A DNA stretch of 64,000 nt. It comes from Rhodopirellula islandica (GTDB taxonomy: Bacteria; Planctomycetota; Planctomycetia; Pirellulales; Pirellulaceae). Position numbers and translations under genes: made by a program. Every line of letters begins with the position of its first letter. Position 1 is the first letter of the stretch. The DNA lies in the NCBI RefSeq assembly GCF_001027925.1, contig NZ_LECT01000014.1:1-64000 (forward strand), given 5' to 3'. This document shows, one piece after another, positions 58,861 through 64,000 of this stretch. The notes beneath the pieces are model-generated. The model made no database searches. It had not been told where the DNA came from and saw nothing but the letters and a program-made list of their open reading frames with translations.

Positions 58861-60033
58861 ATGGCATCTGATTGCCGCGAAACGCTCGAGATTGTCGCCG
58901 GAAGTGGTTTGTCCCTCGATGATGGGTCTCTCCAGAACTCGGGTTCGCTCCCTCGCACCCGCTCGGCGGCGAGCGGATCGACTGCCGTGCTGGAACCTTC
59001 GTCGCGGATGAAACCTGTTTCCCGCCCGCGTCCCTCGACCGATCGAGCCAGCACGTTGAATGATGAAATTCCCGTGCCAGAAGCCACTCCAAAATCGCAA
59101 GCTTCCGACGCACCATCGGACGCAAGCCCCGCTGCGGCCACACGCGCCGACCGAGGTGTCTTCGCCGATGTGATCGAGCTGACCAAACCCCGCATCGTCA
59201 CGATGATCCTGGTCACCACCGTCGCCTCGGCGTTGATCGCTGGCAGCGCGACGCTGACCTTGGTCGATTGGTTTTGGCTGATGATCGGAACCGCTCTGAT
59301 CGCTGGCAGTGCAGGCGCGGCCAACCAAGTTTGGGAGTGCCAAATCGATCGCAACATGCCACGGACCGCCAATCGTCCGGTCCCCGGTGGACGGATGAGT
59401 TATGCCGTTGCATTTGGCTTGACCGCCGCCAGTGGAATTGCCGGAGGAGCCATCCTGTGGCTGGGCAGCGGCCCGATTCCCGCCAGCGTCGGCATCGCGA
59501 CTTGGTTGCTCTACGTGTTGGTCTACACCCCGATGAAAACCCGAACCGCTTGGAACACCACGGTCGGTGCGATCGCCGGTGCTCTTCCTGTGTTCATCGG
59601 CTACACCGCCGCCGGTGGAACACTGACGGAACTGCCTGGCTGGATGTTGTTTGGTGTGCTGGCATGCTGGCAGTACCCCCACTTCATGGCAATCGCTTGG
59701 CTGTACCGAATTCAGTACGCCAAAGCGGGTTTTTGCATGACCACAACAGTCGAACCCACCGGACGACACGCGGCTTGGCAGAGCATTCTCGGCAGCGTGG
59801 CGTTGGCGATCTGCGGCGTGGTTCTGGCTTGGTTTCCCAACGGCCAATGGGTGGCATCGGCCGCCAGCGTTCTCGCAACGGTCCTGATCCTGGCCGCCTC
59901 GTGGCCGCTGTTGCGAGCTTCTTTGAACTTTCGTGCGAACCCCAATGACACGACCGCTCGCAAAATGCTTCGCTGGTCACTGGTTGTTCTGCCCGCCGTG
60001 CTGCTGGTGATGACTCTTCGAGCTTCACTGTAA
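58861..60033 (+). CDS. ctaB: Protohaem IX farnesyltransferase (haem O synthase)
   Basis: A 390-residue UbiA-family membrane enzyme that farnesylates haem B to haem O. The core begins near residue 103 (VIELTKPRIVTMILVTT). The first prenyl-diphosphate site reads N155-QVW-E159-CQI-D163 followed by RNMPRTANRP, so the usual first Asp of NxxxDxxxD is Glu. The second loop is YRIQYAKAGFCM, and WQYPHFMAIAW is typical. A disordered ~100-residue N-terminal extension is unusual. It sits between ctaA and the ABC genes. Confidence 0.95.
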   Translation: MASDCRETLEIVAGSGLSLDDGSLQNSGSLPRTRSAASGSTAVLEPSSRMKPVSRPRPSTDRASTLNDEIPVPEATPKSQASDAPSDASPAAATRADRGVFADVIELTKPRIVTMILVTTVASALIAGSATLTLVDWFWLMIGTALIAGSAGAANQVWECQIDRNMPRTANRPVPGGRMSYAVAFGLTAASGIAGGAILWLGSGPIPASVGIATWLLYVLVYTPMKTRTAWNTTVGAIAGALPVFIGYTAAGGTLTELPGWMLFGVLACWQYPHFMAIAWLYRIQYAKAGFCMTTTVEPTGRHAAWQSILGSVALAICGVVLAWFPNGQWVASAASVLATVLILAASWPLLRASLNFRANPNDTTARKMLRWSLVVLPAVLLVMTLRASL

Positions 60034-60043
60034 AAAATCATTC

Positions 60044-61018
60044 ATGACTACGACCTCGACTGCAACAAACCCCGCTGACGCGACGAACGAGTCCGCGTCC
60101 TCCTTGGGTGATGTCCTCTGCGACATTCGCGACCTCCACCATCGCTACGGCGACCACGTGGCGGTCGACGGAATCGACCTCTCTGTGCGTGCTGGCGAGA
60201 TCGTCGCGGTACTCGGCAAAAACGGCAGCGGCAAAACCACGCTGTTTCGCGTCCTCAGCACACTGTTGCCAATCCAACGCGGTAGCGTGACCCTCGATGG
60301 GCTGAACATCTCCGAACACGTCGACGCCGTTCGCAGCCGGCTTGGAATCATTTTCCAGTCCCCCAGCTTGGACATCAAACTGACGGTGGACGAAAATCTC
60401 CGCTGCCAGGGTGCGTTGTACGGTTTGTCGGGACGGGAACTCACCCGCCGCTGCGATGCTCTGTTGGAACAGTTCTCACTGACCGACCGACGTCGCGATC
60501 TTTGCCAAACACTTTCCGGCGGACTGAAACGTCGCGTCGAACTCGCCAAAGGCTTGCTCCATCAACCGCGAATCATGCTGCTGGACGAACCCAGCACAGG
60601 ACTCGACCCAGGGGCTCGCCTGTCGCTGTGGGATGCGTTGCAACAACTCGCAAGTGACGGCGTGGCAGTGCTGCTGACGACTCACTTGATGGAAGAAGCC
60701 GCCAAAGCCAACCGCGTGATTTTGCTGGACCAAGGCAAGAAAATCGCCGACGACGCTCCTTCACGCTTGCGAGCGGATCTGGGTGGCGGCGTGCTGACGA
60801 TCGTGCCCGATGAATTGGCTTCCGCGAAAGCGATCTTGCAACGCGAACTGAACCTGGAAACTCAAATCGTTGGCGAAACCCTTCGCATGCCATGCGATGC
60901 CCCGGAGATCGTCGCCAAAGTTTCCGCGGTGCTCGGCAGCGGCGTCCAATCGATCAGCATCGGGCGGCCCAACTTGGAAGATGTCTTTGTCGCTCGAACG
61001 GGGAAAGAATTCCAATGA
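60044..61018 (+). CDS. ABC transporter ATP-binding protein
   Basis: A 324-residue ATPase of the CcmA/DrrA-like group. Walker A GKNGSGKT (58-65), signature LSGG (157-160), Walker B LLDEP (Asp181, Glu182) and the H-loop TTHLMEE are intact. The ~100-residue C-terminal extension fits DrrA-type proteins. Its stop overlaps the permease start (ATGA). Its place directly after ctaB suggests a role in oxidase or cytochrome assembly; the substrate is unknown. Confidence 0.92.
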   Translation: MTTTSTATNPADATNESASSLGDVLCDIRDLHHRYGDHVAVDGIDLSVRAGEIVAVLGKNGSGKTTLFRVLSTLLPIQRGSVTLDGLNISEHVDAVRSRLGIIFQSPSLDIKLTVDENLRCQGALYGLSGRELTRRCDALLEQFSLTDRRRDLCQTLSGGLKRRVELAKGLLHQPRIMLLDEPSTGLDPGARLSLWDALQQLASDGVAVLLTTHLMEEAAKANRVILLDQGKKIADDAPSRLRADLGGGVLTIVPDELASAKAILQRELNLETQIVGETLRMPCDAPEIVAKVSAVLGSGVQSISIGRPNLEDVFVARTGKEFQ

Positions 61019-61926
61019 GTGCTGCTGCGATGAAAAACGATGCTTCCGCCAATCCGGGTCTCACGACCTCGGGCATGACCACGTCCGCACGGATGGGCGC
61101 CGCGTGGATGCTCGCCCGCCGCGAATGGACTCGGTTCTTTCGCCAACGCAACCGCGTGACGGCCGCGATCGTGCAACCGCTGCTGTTCTGGTTGCTGTTT
61201 GGAACCGGCCTGCGAGGCTCCTTTGAATCCGCTGGCGGTGAAAGTTTTTCCCAGTTTTTCTTGCCGGGCACCATCGGCTTGATCGTCCTGTTCACCGCCA
61301 TCTTTGCAACCATTTCGGTGATCGAAGACCGTCGCGAAGGCTTCATGCAATCGGTGTTGGTCTCGCCTGCCGGACGCTTCCCAGTCTTGGTGGGCAAGGT
61401 GCTCGGCGGTGCCGCGATCGCCTGGGCTCAAGCGTTGATCTTCCTGCTGCTGGTGTACGTGGTCGGTGCGGCTTCGATTGCCTGGACGTTCCCGTTGCTG
61501 TTGCTGCTGTTGGCCATCATTGCCATCGCGATGTGCGCCCTGGGAATGATCGTGGCCTGGCCAATGGAAAGCACCCAAGGCTTTCATGCCATCATGATGC
61601 TGGGCTTGATGCCGATGTGGTTGTTGGCTGGAACGTTCTTTCCCATCCCCGCCTGGAGCCTCTCGGGACCGGTGGTCGAAACGGGTGCGGCAACGATGGG
61701 CGACTGGGGTGGCTGGCTGCTCGCGGGCATCATGCAACTCAATCCACTCAGCTACTCCATGCTGGAACTACGTCGACTGCTGAACCCAACCTTGGACCTT
61801 TCCTCGGCAGGCTTCGCGCCGTCCTCCACAACTTGCTGGACGGTCACGGTGGTTGCCACCATTGCGGTTGTGCTCATCGCATGGCGGTTGATGCGAGGCA
61901 GCCGCAAGGCAGATACGATGGTTTGA
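61015..61926 (+). CDS. ABC-2 type permease
   Basis: A 303-residue permease with six predicted helices (VQPLLFWLLFGTGL, FFLPGTIGLIVLFTAIFATI, AIAWAQALIFLLLVYVV, LLLLLLAIIAIAMCALGMIVAW, LGLMPMWLLAGTFF, VTVVATIAVVLIAW). The family cue EDRREGFMQSVLVSPAGR is present between helices 2 and 3. It pairs with the upstream ATPase to form a homodimeric-permease exporter. It is the last gene before the phage-like insert. Confidence 0.9.
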   Translation: MSAAAMKNDASANPGLTTSGMTTSARMGAAWMLARREWTRFFRQRNRVTAAIVQPLLFWLLFGTGLRGSFESAGGESFSQFFLPGTIGLIVLFTAIFATISVIEDRREGFMQSVLVSPAGRFPVLVGKVLGGAAIAWAQALIFLLLVYVVGAASIAWTFPLLLLLLAIIAIAMCALGMIVAWPMESTQGFHAIMMLGLMPMWLLAGTFFPIPAWSLSGPVVETGAATMGDWGGWLLAGIMQLNPLSYSMLELRRLLNPTLDLSSAGFAPSSTTCWTVTVVATIAVVLIAWRLMRGSRKADTMV

Positions 61927-61996
61927 ACCATCGGCGTTGCCTCGATGGTGAGTCACCAACAATTGCCACACTTGTTCACGCTTTCGCGACAAAGCA

Positions 61997-63187
61997 ATGG
62001 AATTCATCTGGAATGACGGCGGACGATCTTCCGCAGGATTCGTTGGCCTCGCAGGCGACTGCGTGACGCGAGCGATCGCGATTGCGACTGGCACCAACTA
62101 TCGCGATGTCTACCAGACTCTGGGCAAGTCTGCGAACAAGACCGTTCGCAATGGCGTCTGCAGCTCGGTCGCGGACGACTACCTTCGCGCCAACCAGTGG
62201 CATCGACGTTCCGGCGACGACCAAGCCTTCGACGCTGAAAGTTTGCCTCGCGGGGTCGTCATCGTTCACCTCGAAAAACGCGACAGTCGGCGAGGTGGCC
62301 ACTTCAGTTGCCTCATCGATCACCAGATCCATGACACCTGGAACCCGATGGACGACGGCGACTACGTCGTTGTGAACCACTGGACCTACGCGGGTGCTCC
62401 AACCGAATCGACCTTGCCCGCGATTGGACCTCAACGGCAGCAGGACAGCGAGCAGGTTCTCACTCAGAATGAGTTCGAAAAGATCCTTCGTCGCCTGCGT
62501 GCTCTCGACACGACGGCCAGCAATCACGCCAGCACGGAAGGCGAGAAACGCAACGCCCTGCGAATGATGCAGAGCCTGATGTTGCGCCACAATTTATCTC
62601 GCGAAGACATCACCGAAGACGACAACATCGAGAGCGTTTCATACACACGGATGGCTTGCCCGGTGAACGGACGACGAGCCTGCGGATGGGAAAAATCGCT
62701 TGCCGCTTATGTCACGGAAGAAATCTTCCCGATGGTGCAGTGGTACTACGGACGCAAACAAAACCGAACGTTGTTTTGGTTCTACGGACCGGTCGATGAC
62801 GTGCAAAACTGTCTCCTGCTGTTTCGCGAGCTGTTGCTCACCATCGCGACGGCGGCTCACCTGCAATACGGCGGGCATTCCCGTGGCAGCGGAGCCTCCT
62901 ACGCCGAGGGCTACGTTCGCGGAATGCCCCAGCAGGTGACACAAACCCCAAACACCATGGCGGAAGACCAAGCGTTCAGCCAATCCGCGCTGATTCACGC
63001 TCGAACGCTGGCGGTCCAACAAGCCGCGGTGGATTGGCTGAAACTTGAATGCGGCATTGCCTTGGTGATGTCCCGAGGCAGCGGCCGCGACCAACACGAT
63101 CCCGACGCCGCCAACCGCGGAAAGCGTCACGGTTCCAAACACGACCTCTCCACCGTCAACGGCCGCAAACGCCTCGGCCACAGCTAA
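61997..63187 (+). CDS. Papain-like-domain plus DUF2786-like fusion protein
   Basis: A 396-residue protein unlike its neighbours. Residues 1-125 resemble a small papain-fold cysteine peptidase often seen in phage proteins: GDCVTRAIAIAT (Cys22), GGHFSCLID (His102) and DTWNP (Asp113/Asn116) make a plausible triad. Residues ~160-210 (EKILRRLRALDTTASNHASTEGEKRNALRMMQSLMLRHNLS) match the DUF2786 helical pattern, and the remainder (WEKSLAAYVTEEIFPMVQWYYG...FYGPVDDV) the domain usually following it. The C-terminus is basic (GKRHGSKHD). DUF2786 proteins are mostly phage or plasmid borne. Its stop codon overlaps a palindromic repeat. Confidence 0.75.
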   Translation: MEFIWNDGGRSSAGFVGLAGDCVTRAIAIATGTNYRDVYQTLGKSANKTVRNGVCSSVADDYLRANQWHRRSGDDQAFDAESLPRGVVIVHLEKRDSRRGGHFSCLIDHQIHDTWNPMDDGDYVVVNHWTYAGAPTESTLPAIGPQRQQDSEQVLTQNEFEKILRRLRALDTTASNHASTEGEKRNALRMMQSLMLRHNLSREDITEDDNIESVSYTRMACPVNGRRACGWEKSLAAYVTEEIFPMVQWYYGRKQNRTLFWFYGPVDDVQNCLLLFRELLLTIATAAHLQYGGHSRGSGASYAEGYVRGMPQQVTQTPNTMAEDQAFSQSALIHARTLAVQQAAVDWLKLECGIALVMSRGSGRDQHDPDAANRGKRHGSKHDLSTVNGRKRLGHS

Positions 63188-63209
63188 AAGGTGTCAGGTA
63201 CCTTTTTGG
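63186..63209 (+). repeat. AAAGGTGTCAGGTACCTTT-type palindromic unit, left copy
   Basis: Identical to the unit at 23548-23571 and placed the same way: it starts within the TAA stop (63185-63187) of the preceding gene. Confidence 0.92.
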
Positions 63210-63240
63210 AAACTTAGGCAATCACAAACCACCTATTCCC

Positions 63241-63264
63241 CCAAAAAGGTACCTGACACCTTTT
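63241..63264 (-). repeat. AAAGGTGTCAGGTACCTTT-type palindromic unit, right inverted copy
   Basis: Reverse complement of the unit at 63186-63209, closing a 79-bp element whose interior (63210-63240) resembles the ends of the interior at 23572-23736. It lies 50 bp upstream of the SCO1-like start. Confidence 0.92.
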
Positions 63265-63314
63265 TCGCCCTTGGGGCGTCCGCCAGAACCACCACTCCCT
63301 CAGGGCAATTCGCC

Positions 63315-64000
63315 ATGAAAATCTTCACTCACGTCACTCTGATTCTCGTTGCCGGAATTGCTCTCGGGCTGTTCGCACGCCAGCTCCGCCGATCCGCCGC
63401 TCCAGCGGATGGGCCGGGTGAGGGCGAGGTGATTTATGGCAACGACAACGCGGTGGTCGATAACGCGACGCTTCGGCCGGAAGACATTGCCAACGACACC
63501 CCCACCAAACCACCGGAAGACGTCGCATGGCTCAGTGAATTTGAACTGCTCGAACGCAGCGGCGAGATGGTCTCCACCGATGACCTGAAGGGCGCACCCT
63601 ATGTCGTCAGCTTCTTCTTCAGCACTTGCCCCAGCATTTGCGTTTCTCAGAACCAGAAACTGAAGGAGCTGCAGGACGAGTTTGCGGGGCGTGGCGTTCG
63701 CTTCGTCGCGATTTCGGTTGATCCCGAAACGGACACGCCGGAAGTCCTTCAAGAGTACGCGGCGCGGTTCGGTGCCGATCCAGACCAGTGGTTGTTCTTG
63801 ACCGGCGACCTGAATTACATCCGCCGGATCGGGGCGGAAATTTTCCAGCAACCAGTCAACAAACAATTTCATACCGAACGTTTTGTGCTGGTCGATGCCG
63901 ACGGAAAAATCGAGGGCTTCTACAACTGGCCTGAAAAACGTCAACTGGAGGAATTGAAAGCGAGCATCGAATCCATGCTCCAGGAAGAAGCCTCCTCGAA
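63315..64000 (+). CDS. SCO1/SenC copper chaperone, truncated by window end
   Basis: At least 228 residues; no stop occurs before the window ends. An N-terminal membrane anchor (THVTLILVAGIALGLFA) is followed by a thioredoxin-like SCO domain with the copper-binding C-P-S-I-C (Cys105, Cys109) and His186 in QFHTERFVLVD. SCO proteins deliver copper to the CuA site of cytochrome c oxidase, which fits the ctaA-ctaB operon upstream. The gene was probably contiguous with that operon before the DUF2786-like gene and repeat intervened. Confidence 0.93.
   Translation, partial: MKIFTHVTLILVAGIALGLFARQLRRSAAPADGPGEGEVIYGNDNAVVDNATLRPEDIANDTPTKPPEDVAWLSEFELLERSGEMVSTDDLKGAPYVVSFFFSTCPSICVSQNQKLKELQDEFAGRGVRFVAISVDPETDTPEVLQEYAARFGADPDQWLFLTGDLNYIRRIGAEIFQQPVNKQFHTERFVLVDADGKIEGFYNWPEKRQLEELKASIESMLQEEASS

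Overview
The window looks like a chromosomal segment of a marine planctomycete of the Rhodopirellula/Pirellulaceae type. The evidence is the gene content: an ECF sigma factor paired with a membrane Ser/Thr kinase, zinc-ribbon membrane proteins, GC-rich palindromic intergenic repeats, a stand-alone iterative type I PKS and a C30-carotenoid-like cluster. This assignment is an inference from content and style, not from a search. No rRNA, tRNA, CRISPR array or complete insertion sequence was seen.

Layout. 1-372 is repeat-rich spacer. 373-9905 holds mostly metabolic and housekeeping genes: aldo/keto reductase, a GT2-like protein, xylB-proB (4-nt overlap), a divergent solute-binding lipoprotein, an LRR lipoprotein, a CPXCG protein and a ComB-like phosphatase. 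10017-14291 holds a secreted SUMF1-fold protein, a large secreted alpha/beta hydrolase and a small membrane protein. 14369-22072 is a tight co-directional signalling run: HDAC-family deacetylase, ECF sigma, membrane Ser/Thr kinase, hybrid histidine kinase with REC and HPt. 22162-27519 has a quinone oxidoreductase, hisI, a BtuF-like binding protein and a secreted esterase-esterase-SMP30 fusion. 28181-36328 has an OmpR/RstA-type regulator convergent with a 7.4-kb PKS (KS-AT-DH-ER-KR-ACP-TE).

36587-46138 holds a zinc-ribbon membrane protein, a reverse-strand trio (MIP18-family, hotdog thioesterase, MfnD/COG1821-like ATP-grasp), a ComEA-like protein, dapB-mqnD (lysine/cell wall and futalosine-route menaquinone), a second membrane Ser/Thr kinase and a small cytochrome. 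46283-50424 has a secreted FAD oxidoreductase and a nitroreductase plus sensorless sigma-54 activator pair. 50513-55674 is a four-gene run (aldehyde dehydrogenase, CrtI-type desaturase/oxidase, acyltransferase, glycosyltransferase) matching the late steps of staphyloxanthin-type C30 carotenoid biosynthesis. 56192-61926 is a cytochrome-oxidase assembly operon (dihaem cytochrome c, small membrane protein, ctaA, ctaB, ABC ATPase and permease). Its likely continuation, a SCO1/SenC gene cut by the window end, is separated from it by a phage-flavoured gene and a short inverted-repeat element.

The strongest unexplained signals are non-coding: (i) inverted pairs of a 22-24-nt palindromic unit with core AAAGGTGTCAGGTACCTTT that sit exactly on the stop codons of genes, once supplying the C-terminus of a third gene; (ii) a ~120-bp element present in opposite orientations 55 kb apart; (iii) hairpins whose copies differ by compensatory base-pair changes.
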